In this document: positions 12,863-26,200 of the stretch, piece after piece
How the letters are laid out: each line of letters starts with the position of its first letter
Position numbering within the stretch: position 1 is the stretch's first letter
Assembly: GCA_050084985.1 (NCBI GenBank)
Contig: JBITNC010000002.1
Coordinates: 31,868,001 to 31,932,000, forward strand
Source: Nageia nagi
Lineage: Eukaryota; Pinophyta
Length of the DNA stretch: 64,000 nucleotides
Reading direction: 5' to 3'
Made by a program: the position numbers and the translations under genes
Notes under the pieces: generated by a model
What the model saw: the letters and a program-made list of their open reading frames with translations, nothing else
The model's database searches: none
What the model was told of the DNA's origin: nothing

Positions 12863-13499
12863 GGCTAAGGCCCATGTATACTTATTTTGTACCAAATTTT
12901 TATGTTTGAGATATATATATATGACCCATTTGGACTCAATACTCTATGTTTTTTTATCTTTGTGTTATTTTTAAATGGTTAAGATTGGACACACACATAG
13001 GCATAATGAACTCTAAAAAGTGACTCATTACCAGTTTGTCTATCCTTGGAAACTCATGGTGCTATCACCTTGACATAAAGATAACAAGGTGTTGGATTCA
13101 TGTATAGAGAGGAGTTGGATCTCCAAATTATGGACATAGAAAGAAAAAATAGATAGAAAGAAGAAAAAGTACTGTACTAGTGAATGCACAGAATAAGAAA
13201 GCAAAAAGATGCCAAAATTAACCTAGCTACTAATATACATGGATTGTGATGTCAAAAAAAAAAGAGCTCAAGGAATAATTTTTGTACCTAGGGATTTTTT
13301 TCCACCCAAATACACTTTAAGAAGGTAGGGACAAAAAGAGGCACTTTTGTACTAGTCATCCCCATGTCACTAACACTCTAAAAGCAAGAATGCATGCTGC
13401 TAGTGTCATGCCTTTTTATTCCATTCCTTTTCTTGTTTGGAGGAGGATGCCTATATGCATGAGTATTGTTTGAAAAAAGAATATAAATTACAAGAAATA
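12863..13499. other. Spacer between PMD pseudogene and gag
   Basis: No coding similarity seen. Contains short A/T runs and a phrase reading 'ctagtgtcatgcc' near 13398. Likely element interior or UTR. Confidence 0.4.
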
Positions 13500-15080
13500 C
13501 TTACTGTACCAATACACCCTTGAGATTATGAAGATGGTAGGGGATTATTGAATACCCTTAGTCGTGTATTATCTAGATGTATAGGTCCTATCTATGTAAC
13601 TAGTTTTTGATTCATCTGGATTGCTCCATTATCAATGAAATCCTATATAAGGTTATAAAGTGTCTTGCAATCCTGGGTTAGATTACCAAGTACTCTATGA
13701 TAATTGCAAAATTCCTCATATTGAAAGTGTTTAGTCACACCATTAGTAAACTTAGGTTCAACAATAGGAGGTAATTCAATTAATTCCTCATCTAATAATA
13801 TATTCAAAATATTATCAATAGTATCAATCAAAGGAGTATATTGGTGAGTATGTTTGAGTGGGGAACTACCTCATTTTTTGTGAGCAACATGATTTGCTTC
13901 AACCTTGTGTTGATTTTCAATAATAGGTTTTATAAGTGAAGTATGCTCAACATGATTCATAACACTCAACTTTTTAATGCATGGCTCCTTTTTAGTAACA
14001 GTGTCAAACATATATCCTTAAGACATATCATGATTAGATATAAAAAATATCTTATATATATGCAAGAGACCATCCACAAAATATGCTTGCATTCATGTTC
14101 ATCCATGGTGAGTTTATTAGTAGTTTATTTCCATATTTTTAAAATATCCTTCACTAATTAGTTAGGGAGTTGTTTAATTTTACACAAGTCCTTAAGATAA
14201 ACCTTCTCAGTAATTTTATAACCATAATCATGCAAAAATATATGAATCAAATCCTCATACCTATCAATGCTACTTTTGGAAAGTTGAAAGTACCATTTGA
14301 GAGCATCATCTTTCAAATTGTAAGAAAACAACTTAGCCAACAAATATTGATCATACATATATTCAATAGCTTCTTCATGAAATTTACAAACATGCATCCT
14401 AGGATGCTGTATACCATCAAACTTAGTAAATTTGACACTCTTTTTTCCAAGGGTTATTTTGGCAAGAATCCTAGTAGTGGGGGTCCTTTAAAACATGAAA
14501 TAAAATCATCCTCACTACTCACCATGTTGTTAAACCCTACATTGGTCTTTGGGGATGGTGGTGGGGAAGGAGAAGGTTGTTGTGCATTGTTTGATGTTTG
14601 AAGTGGAATATGTTTCAAAATAACAAACTCATTACTACAATTAACCCTATCCTACTCAAGTTCATGCACTACTCCTACTAGGATTTCCAATTGTTCATAT
14701 GGAGGTTGTTTATACCAATTAGTATTTTCTTGGATATCCATAATGATACCTACTTTAATCTCATGCTTCTTGAGAGTCCAAGTTAGTTGTAACTTAAAGG
14801 CTTCTCTGATAACTTTAGTAAGTTGCTACTTAATGAGAGTTTTACTTTTATCATCAGGTCAAATAACTTGACCCTTACCTTTCTTCTCTCAATCAAAGTA
14901 ATATGGATAAGGATCAAATTGCTATAAGATCCATCATCCTCATCTTCAATTTTTGAATGGTCATCACTATTAGAAACATCATCCTTATGCAATGGTTGTT
15001 CCAACTCAACATCAAGATTTGATTTAGACTCTGCTCGATTAGGATCTACACCACTTGCACCATGAATTTCATGCATAGGT
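13500..15080 (-). pseudogene. Ty3/gypsy gag remnant
   Basis: Minus-strand frames give a gag capsid-like block at 14158-14397: HEEAIEYMYDQYLLAKLFSY, then LKDDALKWYFQLSKSSIDRY, then EDLIHIFLHDYG. This fits the plant retrotransposon gag family pattern (L-x-x-x-A-x-x-W-[YF]-x-x-L ... S-I-x-x-[WY]-x-x-L-x-x-x-F). Downstream, at 13643-13831, is a CxYHRxxGHxTxxC-like segment (FCNYHRVLGNLTQDCKTLY) in which the usual GH is replaced by GN. The acidic frame 14783-15076 may be the N-terminal part. Stops separate the pieces and no protease or RT follows. Confidence is high for gag, low for exact ends. Confidence 0.8.
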
Positions 15081-15704
15081 TGGAGATGTTTCGATAATTA
15101 CTTATAACAAAACAAGCTATCTTTGGATTCTAGAGTTTCCAACTAGTTACCAAGCAAATTTGCATCTATAATAATTCTCACCATAATAAGATCATTCTTA
15201 TAAACAAAAACATTTATCCTTTCCTTATCAGATAATACATGTTGGATGGATAGAGCATTATAAAAATCCTATCAATATCGGCAAGTTCATCATCATCAAA
15301 AGGTTATAGATAAGAAGCTAAATTATCCAAGTTGCTAGGATCAATAATAGCATATCGATTATGTGTCTGTCCAATAATGGACATTCATTTACCAAAATTT
15401 GAAGATTCAAAATCCCATATGATCCTAGGAGGAGGGATTTGAATAGACAATGCAAGATTAATTCAAAGACTTCTCCTAACCTCCAAAAATTGTACTTTGG
15501 ATTTGGATATTGTAGGATTATCTATGTTAATATCCATCTTTGGGATATAAGTAGAATAGGCCCTAGTTTTATCCTACTCTTTGGTTACTATTTGGAGCAC
15601 TTCCTCTATGGTTAGAAAAAGTAGCAAAAATGGATTCATGACTTTACAAAAGTATTTTTCCCTAGATGAAGACCTAGGTGTGTAAGAATGTTAGGTTCAG
15701 TAAA
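15081..15704. other. Leader region of the gag-only gypsy element
   Basis: Lies between gag and the right (5') LTR. No conserved frame is visible. A tRNA-complementary primer site starting TGG is not evident in the ~35 bases next to the LTR. Confidence 0.45.
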
Positions 15705-16376
15705 TGTAGACCCTAAATAATGTGATAGTGTAATTAATTCAAGGAATTAACACATGCACTATTTGGTCTATTAGTTAGTTGACATAAAGAGATAATATGA
15801 CAACAAATGATTAAGCGTATAAGTTCACTTCGTTAACATGCATATTCAATTAATCAAGGAAAGGCACAAGCAATATCATACACACTAGTACGATGTCAGT
15901 GCCCTAGTAATAGAAAATCATTGGCATCATGTTATTGACCAAATTAAAGATGTGATGGAAGATGAAATGATAAAGAAAAGAATTATTTATCAATATAATG
16001 AAAGTATGACAATCTTTGAGATAATATATTTGCTTATTACATATAAGAAGGCCTTGCAAAGGTTTGCTTTATGAATAATGTTCAAATCCTTGATTCTCTA
16101 TCTGATCTTCAGTTAATAGAAGCCTTGGGCCTTTTGTAATCTTCCCCTTATCTAGTTTCCTCTTGATCATAATCCCATCTTCTATCTTTGTATGTGTTTA
16201 ATGCCTTCATATAGGGATGCTTCTATTATAGGATTTGACCCCTTGTATAATCCATAAGGGTTAAATATATGGCCTACACCTTTTTTATACATTTTAAATC
16301 CTTTTATAAATAATACATTGGTAAGAGATTAAAATAATTTATTAAATACATAAAGGTTCATTTTGAGGCATCTACA
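15705..16376 (-). repeat. LTR (5' LTR of the minus-strand element)
   Basis: 672 bp with TGTAGACCC at the left end and GCATCTACA at the right end, ending in CA. Collinear with 7641-8237 apart from scattered substitutions and the ~75 bp that the other copy lacks. Confidence 0.87.
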
Positions 16377-16820
16377 AGAAGGCTTAAGGGAGCTCTTCTA
16401 TTTATAGGTAAAAAACTAACTTTGGCTTACCTTTTTAATCAATGGGAACACCAAAGAACAAAGGATAAGCTTATTTTTGAACCAAACAATAAGCATATCC
16501 TATAAGTAGGATGAATGTAGAACAAGTCTCATAATTTTAAATTCACTAAATACTTAAAAGGTATTAAAGGATCATACTTCTAAGTATTTAAATGGATTTA
16601 ATAAGTGAATTACATTAGGAGAAGATATTGACCTTTTACATACCTCACACAATAATGCATTATTTTTTCTTACACTAACCACATATGTTTCTACACCTAT
16701 TTCTTTGAACAGTTGCATCATATCATCATTTTTATTTTCTTCTTCTAAATCTTTATGCACCTCTATCTCACTATAAGGATCAAGAATAGTTTCAATTCAT
16801 CCAATCATGCTTGTAGGATC
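16377..16820. repeat. Tandem ~485-bp repeat, second copy resumed
   Basis: Matches 7148-7605 from AAGAAGGCTTAAGG through 'caatcatgcttgtaggatcat'. Together with 7621-7640 it forms the second unit of a tandem duplication that the gypsy element later split. Confidence 0.8.
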
Positions 16821-19023
16821 ATTTATTTTATAATTAATTTCTTGTCAAATTCAAGAAGGATGTTGTAAGATAATTTCTTTCAAGAATTAAAGTATATGAT
16901 ACACACCTCATTGAATGAAACCATCGTCTAGCAAGAAGGATGTTGTAAGGTAATTTCTTGTCAAGAACATATGTCTTTATCTCCATAGTCTTTAGTGTTG
17001 TACTAATAGTGATATTAAGAGGGGGGATGAATCAGTGTATTTAAAAAATTCTTTAACTTATCTAAGAAATCCATATTACCAGCTAGCTATTTAAAAGTAA
17101 AAAGCAGCTACAAAAATAATCAACACATAACACAAGGTTTATAGTGGAAACCTAATATGGAAAAACCACTCTACCAAATGGAGTGCTTGAGCTCCCACTT
17201 AAATCTAGCCTAAAATAGTTTGTTCTTACAATATCAGCAAAATCAATTGCTACGAGCACCAACTCTTAAGTTTTGTATTACCCACTACAAGGAGCACCAA
17301 CTCCTCTTGCCAAACATCAACTTGAAAAAACATATCAATAATTTTGATAAAAGTTATCGAACTTATCTTAAAGACCCTCAATGGTCTAGCTCATCAAAAT
17401 TCACTCTTGGTTTCCTTTGTCTAATTCTTACAATCACTCCTCATAGCCAATCTACTTCCCTCATTGCCATTCAAAATAATTTACACTTATAATCTCTTTT
17501 CTATCTTAGTAAAAGTTATCCACCATACTGCTAATAATCATGTTTATTTTGTTATCTCTGCAAATTTACCCTTATTTCTTAGCATATACTTCTATCACAA
17601 CATTCTACCTTTTACAATACCTTTCATAGCATACACATCTCAACAAAAGCACATTCTCTCTATCTAATCCACACTTTTACTTAGCTATCATTAAACCATT
17701 CTAGTTGGTTGTACTCAATTGTTGCTAATTGTCCTCTATTGGAATGTATAATGCATTATTGTAAAGGTTTTGTAATAATCATCTTTTTAAATTCACTAAT
17801 ACTTATCGGTATCACTAGATACCTTAAGTATTTAAGTGAATATGATAATATAGCTTGTCGTACACTCCATCTCATGAGCATGCCCCTTGGTTAAAAGGGA
17901 GTAGCATGTCATGCCTTTGTACAATGGTTAAAAGGGTAATACAAAGAGGGATTTTGGCCTATAAATAGAAGGCTCCCCCTTTATGATTACTTACCAATTT
18001 ATGAAGCAAAATTATGCTCTAGGATAGTATTTAGAAGATGAATTTAAGAGGATTGTAAGAGAGTTGTCTTTGTGAATGAAGTAAGATCTTTTTAGTGGAT
18101 ATACTCCTAGTTGGAGGAACCAATTTACATCTTGAGTCACTTTATGATATTATCTATGCTTGATTTATTGATGTTAGAGTGGGCTTTCATGTGATCTTGG
18201 TAGTTTAGGATTGATTTAGTTTTAGTTCAATTCCTTCATCCTCAACCATCTTTTTCAGTTACTTTCTTGAAATAATCACCACTAGCTAGTTATTTTGATA
18301 GGTTAAACTTAATTTCTTTTTCTATTTCATCTACAAATCACTCTTGATTAATAATTTTTCTCATGATGGTCATTTAGTTACAATCTCTTTACTTTTAGTT
18401 ACAAAAATAATGAACCTAATAAAGTCCCACACATTTAAGTTGCTATAACTTTTGATACAAGTATCTAAATGCACTAAAAACTCCACCATTGGATATATCA
18501 TGTCTAGTAGATGCAAAATGAGTGGTCATACAACCCTTTTTACTTTAAAAATGAGTGCTTGGTAGTTATTTTTGTAATTGCTACAAAATATGACAATGAT
18601 AAATGCCGAGAATTCACAGTGCATAAATGCCCATCATTTACTATGTGCATTTTTTACTCTTGACAAACTTTATTGATGCCCAACAAACTTCATTAATGCT
18701 TGAAAAAGTGATTATAAATGTCCAAAACTTGCTTGATAAATATCCATGTTTTAACTACTACATTTGTTACCTCCAAAAGGTATTATTTTGATCCCTAACT
18801 AACTATTTAGATGCTCGACAAACTATTATGATGTCTGAATAATTATTTTTATTTTTGACTAACTATTTTTAATATGTTTGATCAACTAGCTATGTTTAGT
18901 GGGTAATTTTCCAATAAAGGTAGGCATGCATATACTCATTAGAAAGCTTATTTCAAGTAATATCCAATAAATAATAAACTAAATTCATTTTATGCTTGTG
19001 GTAAGATTCATTTCTCTCTAAAT
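16821..19023. other. Unassigned sequence with one promoter-like site
   Basis: No protein recognised. At about 17014-17040 'attaagaggggggatgaatcagtgta' is split by a purine tract like those beside plant LTRs. At 17960-17967 a TATAAATA box is followed by 'gaaggctcccccttt', resembling an LTR promoter on the plus strand. I could not find a second LTR copy. Between 18600 and 18700 there are a few GTAAATGC-like motifs. Confidence 0.4.
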
Positions 19024-19039
19024 ATGATTGAACCTTTTT

Positions 19040-19240
19040 TTATGAAAATGTCTTACCATCACAATTCCACCTTGCATTTTCGAACATTACCTTGCATTGT
19101 TAGAATTCATCTTTCATTGTTGGACTTCATTGGCTATTGTTGCCCTTCACTTTACATTGTCAAACTTCATCTTGCATTGTCAAACTTCACTTTGCATTGT
19201 TGGGCTTCATTGTCAACCTTCATTATGCATTCTTGGACTT
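19040..19240. repeat. ~20-bp degenerate tandem repeat
   Basis: The phrase 'cattgt(c/t)(a/g)aacttcat/ct(t/c)tgcattgt' recurs about eight times at roughly 20-bp spacing. The open frame over it (19024-19335) is an artefact of the repeat. Confidence 0.75.
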
Positions 19241-19599
19241 CTTTACTAGCTATTTTCAAACTTCATACTACCGATTTAACTTCTGTGCTATCATGTTTTG
19301 ACAACAATGACATCTTTTCTGCTATCATGTGTTGACAATAATGACAAACTCTACTCTTGATTAGCATTTATTCCTAACTAAATAGGAATATAAATATGAC
19401 CTACACATAATTTTTTCACATAATCAAACCCTATGATATTATAAATTTTCCTTTGTAATCATCTCATGAAGTTTTCTCCAAAATTTTGCAAAAATTCTAG
19501 AGAACATATGTTCAATACTATACCATCAGCAAGTAATGCATCTTTAATTGTTTATCCCATGATCTTGACATGGGTGTGCATAGCTAAATGGCTATCAAT

Positions 19600-21150
19600 A
19601 ATCTCTTGACTAGGAATCTCCTCTTCTTTGAAAGATAGTGAATGTTTAAAATAATCAACTATTCCTACAAATACACTTGTTTAAATATTATTATCAACAT
19701 CTATATCACTAAAAAATTTAAATAAATTCATCTTATTCTCTCCATATGTTTCAAATAAGTCAAGAAAAATAATCTTAACATTAGTGTTTTTTAAATTTTG
19801 AATGATAATTTTCTTACATTTATCTTTTTTTTCTTTTCTTTGAGTGAAAGAGAAGATGTACAAGGTACCTCTTTTGCAACAAAAATAGGATTAGTAATAC
19901 CTTCCTTACTTTGATTTGTGGCATTGCATACCTTCTTCTTTGTTGGTTTAGAATTTGAGTTTGATTTTGAATCCTCACTTGATTCATCATCAAACTTCAT
20001 TGGTTCACCCTTATCATCATAACTAATCATATTCACCATATTGATAGAAATAAGCTCTTAATATTTCACCTTAATTGTATCATTTTTATATGATATTGTT
20101 CCATTATCTACAAGTTATTTTAATATATTTATCACTGCATAAAAACCTAATGTATGATATATATTAACTTGATGATATCTGTAGAATGCACTTTCCTTAA
20201 ACCAATGTAGTTTATCTTCATTAGGACCATATCATTTTCCTTGAATTATCTTGATTAGAAATTTTTCAAGATAATATTCTAACATTCTACTAAGATGCAT
20301 GGGAAGTCGATACTTATATTTTGTTCTTTCATACTTCTTTTCTTGACTCCTATCTTGGGTAGTAGGTTCAACAACATTGACCTAAATATATGCTTTCTTT
20401 TGATATGACTTTCTACCATTATATTTTTTTGAAGAGGATGTGTACATGATTTGATTAGATCTTAGTATGTATCATTCTTTCCCAATAAGCATGTAAACCA
20501 TATCCATAAATGGATCTTTAATAACCAATACCACAAGCTCCAAGAATAGAATTAATATTTTCAATAAATATCTTTGTAATGAATTTTTCATCTACTATTT
20601 ATTCCATTGACCTCTAAATATTCATATATCTAGGGGCAAACTTATCCCATTTTTTTGATTGACCTTATTTGCAACGAATGAGATCTATCAAATCTACTAG
20701 TTTCTTAACATTGCATTTGAAACGGCTCTTAAACTAATCCTTCAATTTTTGATATGAAGTAATAGATCCCAATGCTCAATTATAAAATCATTTTCATGCT
20801 TTATGATTCAAACTCATAGGAAAGTAATTTGCTTTCAAGTTATTATTGATTCCACATTTAAACTATATGGTATATTCAAGGATCACACTCATCATTGATT
20901 TTCTTAATTTGGGTTCCTTATCTATTCTGGTGATAATTGCATTGTGAATCTCCATACTTAAAGGATTGCTCTTATATTTTGTATTAATGACATTTATCTC
21001 AAATTGATTTTATAATAAATGTACCTTCATTTCCAACAACTTGAATTCCTCTATTGTGAAAGTTCTAGAAGTTGAATTAGCATTCCCAATGTTGGCACTT
21101 ATGACAACATTGGTGCTATGTTATTAGTTTAGCCAAAATCTCTGGATCAA
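19600..21150 (-). pseudogene. Ty3/gypsy gag remnant (second copy, different family)
   Basis: Minus-strand translation from about 21100 down to 20640 gives, in pieces, NPLSMEIHNAIITRIDKEPK, then LKANYFPMSLNHKALKWFYN, then GSITSYQKLKDQF, where the Q stands at a stop codon, then FKCNVKKLVDLIDLIRCKQG, where the Q is again a stop codon. This is the usual gag order: an 'M-P' patch, 'FPMSL...ALKWFY' and 'I-x-S-[WY]-x-x-L-x-x-x-F'. Lower coordinates give LPMHLSRMLEYYLEKFL and YHQVNIYHTLGFYAVINILK, matching the spacer region before the gypsy protease. In-frame stops recur, so it is non-functional. The acidic, lysine-rich frame 19791-20039 follows on. No pol is found to its left. Confidence 0.72.
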
Positions 21151-21204
21151 TATTTACTATATTTATCACACTCATAAAAGCTTATGATCAAATGTTAACA
21201 AGAA

Positions 21205-21230
21205 CCCTAGGGCTCTTAATATGATAACAA
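21205..21230 (-). other. Decayed primer-binding site, tRNA-Met-like
   Basis: On the minus strand the sequence reads TTGTTATCATATTAAGAGCC, which resembles TGGTATCAGAGCC with a small insertion. It lies between the candidate 5' LTR and gag, where a PBS belongs. Confidence 0.4.
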
Positions 21231-21235
21231 AAATT

Positions 21236-22148
21236 TGGGTAGGTTTGAGAGCACTTATTTTGGACCCATTTTAAGAGAAGGATATGTTATAGAGGTGGGC
21301 ATCAATATGTTGAAATATTTTTAGTGATACCTAGGATAACCTAAGTAGTTACTATGCTAAAATATTTAACATGTGATAATGTATTATTCTTATTGTTTAA
21401 CTTAGATAAACATGGAATAATGAATTAACAACTGAAAAAATAATAATCTAAATATTAAAGAACGAATATAGTAGTAAATAATAGATTTAGATTATTAGAT
21501 CAAGATAACAAAGATAATGAACATGCTAAAGAGATTGGGATCAAGTGAAAGATAAATACCTATAAGATCTTACCTAGGTGAAAATGATTATTTGTAGATA
21601 GGAACTTATCGAGGATGATCATCTTGATATGCAAACCCCACATAGCATTACAGATTGAAATAGCAATAGGAATTCTTGTAGGAAGAAAAATGTTAAATCT
21701 CAAATGATGGTGTTGATATGTATGACAACATAGACTTTATACATTAAATGGAGTAGAGTTTACCACCAAGATCCAAAGCTAATAGATAATCAACAAGTCG
21801 AGCTAAACATATAATTATGGAATATGGAATAATAGATATGCTCATGATAACAAGATCCCAATCTAAATATAAGGCATTAAGAAATACGTAAAATTTTAAG
21901 TAGTTTTACTAACTATTAAGATTTAAATCTTGATAAATTTCCCTGCAATCATACCTACCCTTATACATGTACTATATCCTCCAATTTCCATTTAGTAAGG
22001 TTAGCACTAATGTTGGGGTACCTAGCACATAAAATAATAAGATTGCATGAGGAAGGAACAAGAAAACACCCAAAACATAATATAATATTAACATGATAAA
22101 ACACCTAAGTGAGACCACCTTAGGTGGGCCAAAATTAGGTGTCAACAC
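21236..22148 (-). repeat. Candidate 5' LTR of a minus-strand gypsy element
   Basis: The right edge (minus-strand start) reads TGTTGACACCTAATTTTGGC, a typical plant LTR beginning with TG. The left edge ends in CA on the minus strand, just before a PBS-like sequence and then gag. I could not locate a matching 3' LTR within the window, so this rests on order and terminal motifs. Confidence 0.45.
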
Positions 22149-22169
22149 ATATCATAATACTATAAGTGG

Positions 22170-23250
22170 ACATGATGAATTATCCTTTGAATTAAAAGGA
22201 TAAAATAGATTATCTTTTTCAATCACATTGATAACTTCAAATTTAACATATCCTAAAATATTCATGAGAGCATATGCAAGCATAATATCCATTCCTTTAC
22301 AAAAATGAGAAACATATAAAGTAGTTTCCTTGCAAATAAAAGGAAAATCCCCAAGGATTACATCATAAATATCCCATAATTAGCATCAATATCCTCAATA
22401 ATACAAGTGAAAGTAACTTCAAAATCGAAAGAAGAACATAAATGACCATTAAATTATCAATATAATAAATTCATTATGATATATATTATACCTAAAAATA
22501 TGAGAAAGAAAATACACATTCTCAAAAGTAATCTCATCATAATATACCTCATAATGTTCTTCATGCACTTGCGAACTAATTTAATAATCAACTATGAATA
22601 ATCGATATATCATAAGTTGAATTCTCAAATCACACCATGAAACGTATGACCATGAACACCCATATTGTCTTCAACATTAGCTTCATCATTACCACTAACA
22701 TCTCTATCAAGATCATCATACTTAACCACAAGACTTACATCATGAAGTAAAATATCATTGCATGTCCCATTGTATTAACCAATATGAAACACACTATGAA
22801 AAATCTTCTCAACTAATGAAGAATGATCCTCCACATTAGAAGGATACAATATATGATCTTCCTCAATTATATCAACAACATCAAATGTAAAGCATCCTTT
22901 AAAATCCATGAGCATATGGATCCATGATATTCATTCCTACTAAAAAATGAGAAACATCTAAATTCTATCCTTACAACAATAAAACCCTAAGGATTACATC
23001 ATACATTTCTCCATAAACAACAACAACAATATCCTCTATAATACAAGTGAACATAATTGTAATCCAAAGGTAAAGATAAAACACCATCAAATTATGAATG
23101 TGAGTCATTATGATCCATAATATTCCCAATAAAAATATATATATAAGTATATATCCTTAAAAGTAATTTGATTAAAATATACCTCTTAATGGTCTCTATG
23201 TCACTGCCAACTAAATAAATAATTAAATATGAATAATTATTATTATCTAT
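22170..23250. repeat. Two diverged copies of a ~650-bp repeat
   Basis: About 22170-22610 and 22830-23250 share the same order of phrases: 'gattatctttttcaat.acat.gataac', 'aaaaatgagaaacat', 'aaggattacatcat', 'tcctc.ataatacaagtgaa', 'aaagtaat.t.at.aaaatatacct' and 'aa.tatgaataat'. Divergence is high. No coding potential recognised. Confidence 0.65.
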
Positions 23251-26200
23251 TGAATTCTGAACAATAAAAAGGAGTACATGATACAAAGAATCATCATCCT
23301 AATCATTATAATTAATGAATGAGGTAGCAAACTTCTTTTCATTATATGTTGAAAGAAAATATGAACTATAAGGACCTAAAATAAAAGATTCCTCATGAAG
23401 GTAATCATCAACTAATCCCTACGAAAAGTAAAATTGGAATCCTTGTCAACATAAAAATAAGAAATCATATAATTGAAAGGTACCAAAGTATCACAAATAG
23501 CCTTTTTTGGACCGACAACATCTTCATTTCATATTCTTTTTTTAACCAAGACTTGGGAGAAAACGTTGTTGCCCCCCAAGTGTAACTTAAAGGAAAGTGT
23601 TAGATGTCGAGCTAGAATTAGTGTTAACATATAAATTTAGTTTTTATATAATTAAAAATCAAATTTTAGGTATTTAAGAGGTAAAATGATTTAATTCTTT
23701 ATTTTGTGATATTTATGGAATAAAGTTCAATTTCATTTCTTTCTATTCCTTTTGATGACAGGTTTAAAGAGTAGTAAACTAAGTGGTGATCTTGGTTGAC
23801 ATGTAAGCCTTTCACATATTTAAAGGGAAGAAAGATGTGACATTGATTGTATTTAGACCTTTATAGATGCATTGATACACTTATAAGGGCTTTATTTATG
23901 CTCGATGTCTTTTGATGCAATCTATCAAGTTTGGATTTATTCCCTACTTAGATTATTGCATTAATTATTCATTATTTTGTAGTCAAGTTTGATAACATTG
24001 GCAAGAAACCTTTACAATGCAAGTGAATTCATAGGATCTGAAAAAGGCGAGTTGTACACCAATGTACTATCATGCATCGACACATTGTGATACATCAATG
24101 CTCTATGCCTAGAAAGGATGAATATTTGAATTCTGGGAGTGAGTTATCTTGATCTTGTGGAAGTAAGATCTGGGCTACAACTAACATAAAATAGGAAAAC
24201 GATAGGTTTGTAGTCATTTGAATTCATATTTGATAGGTCAAGATCATAAAAGTACTAAGATCTCATTTATATAAATTATATTATATATATTTGTTCAACT
24301 ATCTTCATATTTATTATAATTAATATTAAATTAATTGGTAAATAATTTTTAGTATCAAAAAATTGGTGAACCTGATATTTTTATACAACTTATTTTCCGC
24401 TAGATGTACCAAAACACCTAGGGACTAATATTAAATTTAACTGTAATAGAAATGGATCCCAAGCACGAAGAACTCTTTGAGTAATTTTAGATGTTTTTGA
24501 GTTTTAAAGAGAAAAGAGGTCAAGGTGACAATAGTAAGGGAAATGAACAACCTAATTCATATGAAGATTTGGCATAACAAGCAAAATATCCTACAAAATG
24601 GGTTCATGAAGATAATAAATCATAAGTTGTTATGAATACAAAGCATTATTTTGATAAGTTATGAAAAATATGGGTTACCATGATTATCATCTAATGTTGT
24701 ATAATATGTATTATAATTATTATATCATGCTTTATGTTAGGTGTTATGATTATTTTTAGGTTGTATTTCATGTGTGACAAATATAATTTAATGTGGTATA
24801 ACATGTATTTCCTTATGTGCTATCTTTGGAGACTATGATTTAACCCAAGTGCAAGAGAAATTTGATAGAATTTTGGAGTTATCTAAAACAAATAGTAAGG
24901 ATGAACAAGTTGGCCCTTCATAGCCATTCTAAAATATGTGCTATGGTATCCAACCATGCACAAACAAACCCAAGAAAGAAGTGATTCAAGTCTTGAAGGC
25001 TCATGTAAGTGCAACTAAGCCTAGTAGCTCCTGCAATTAGTCAAGATCTTGTATGTTGATAGTCAACTATGCATCGGCATACCAAGTGGGGAAGCAAATC
25101 AAATATCAAGTATTCAAGTAAGTAACTATTTTCAAGTTCCATTCAATTACGAATATGAAAATGAAAAATCATAAATAGAGAGAGATAAATAGTAAAGATA
25201 CTAATAGTAATGTGGATGATTATAATGAATATGAATTAGTTGATAATGAAGAAGCAACTAATTAGATAGAGTTATTCAATAAATTCAAGAAGCAAAATGA
25301 TTGGTAAATAGAAAAATTCATAGTTAAGGACAAAGTATTAGATGATATGATGATTAGTGATGAGTTTAGAAAAGCTTCAAATAATAAAAAGTTTAAATGC
25401 TTAGTACTTTTGAAGATATCTTTGAGAAGCTTAGATAAGAAAAGTCATATCCTTTGCATGTTTAAAGGAAGAAAAGAAAGTAAAATTAACTAGAGATGAT
25501 TATCCCATTAAGAAGATAGTACAACAAAGAGATTGATTCAATGAAGAATTTGCAATTAAGATAATGCAACTTTAGAAGGTTGTGAATGGTGGAATGCTTG
25601 TTGATGCATCTCAAGAACTATAATATTAGATTCTAAATAGGTTTGATAATGTAATGAAAAAAGTATAAAATAAAGGTTAAGATCATTTACATGCTTAAAA
25701 TAAAAACAATATTAAGAAAATGATAAAATAGAGGATGATCAAGAGGATATAATAGGATTTTAGAAGTTCATGATCCAATAAAAGCATTGAGATGTAAGAA
25801 AAAGATCAAAGGAAGAGTTGAAAGAAAGAAAAATGATATATCTCAAGGTAAGACATGGGTTCCAAACAAAAATCAACAATAAGATAAAAATAGATGTGTT
25901 TGGGTTGAGGGGGACGAGAGGACCATCCCATAGATTATCATATGTTCTTTTTATATTTTATATAGGTTAGGATTGCATTTTGCATCTTCAGGTACATTTT
26001 CATTCTAGATGTAGTAGTTGCATACCTTGTATTTGTGGAAAGTCCTTTGGTCTTGGTGACTTAAAAGAAGTCAAGATCACAAAAAGTCCTTTCTTTTTGG
26101 GGACTCTAAAGAATTCAATACAATATTCAAGTCCTTTGTTGTGCTCATGTGTGTTCCATAATTAGTACTTGAAGTTGCATTTCAAAATATCATGCTTGTA

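Larger units (their letters stand above)
7641..16376 (-). mobile_element. Non-autonomous Ty3/gypsy element with gag and an antisense PMD gene
   Basis: An 8.7-kb LTR retrotransposon read on the minus strand. It is bounded by LTRs at 7641-8237 and 15705-16376 and by a 5-bp target duplication with one mismatch. A purine tract abuts the left LTR. The interior holds a decayed gypsy gag (about 13500-15080, minus) and a plant mobile domain pseudogene on the opposite strand (10976-12862). No protease, RT, RNase H or integrase motif is seen, so mobilisation would have needed enzymes from another element. The LTRs are visibly diverged, so the insertion is old. I found no convincing PBS next to the right LTR. 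Confidence 0.8.

Noticed and set aside
17014-17040. LTR boundary suggested by a purine tract
   Set aside because: No second copy of the adjacent sequence was found, so an LTR could not be supported.
24440-25900. Possible gag on the plus strand
   Set aside because: Lysine/aspartate-rich broken frames only; no capsid or zinc-knuckle motif that I could defend.
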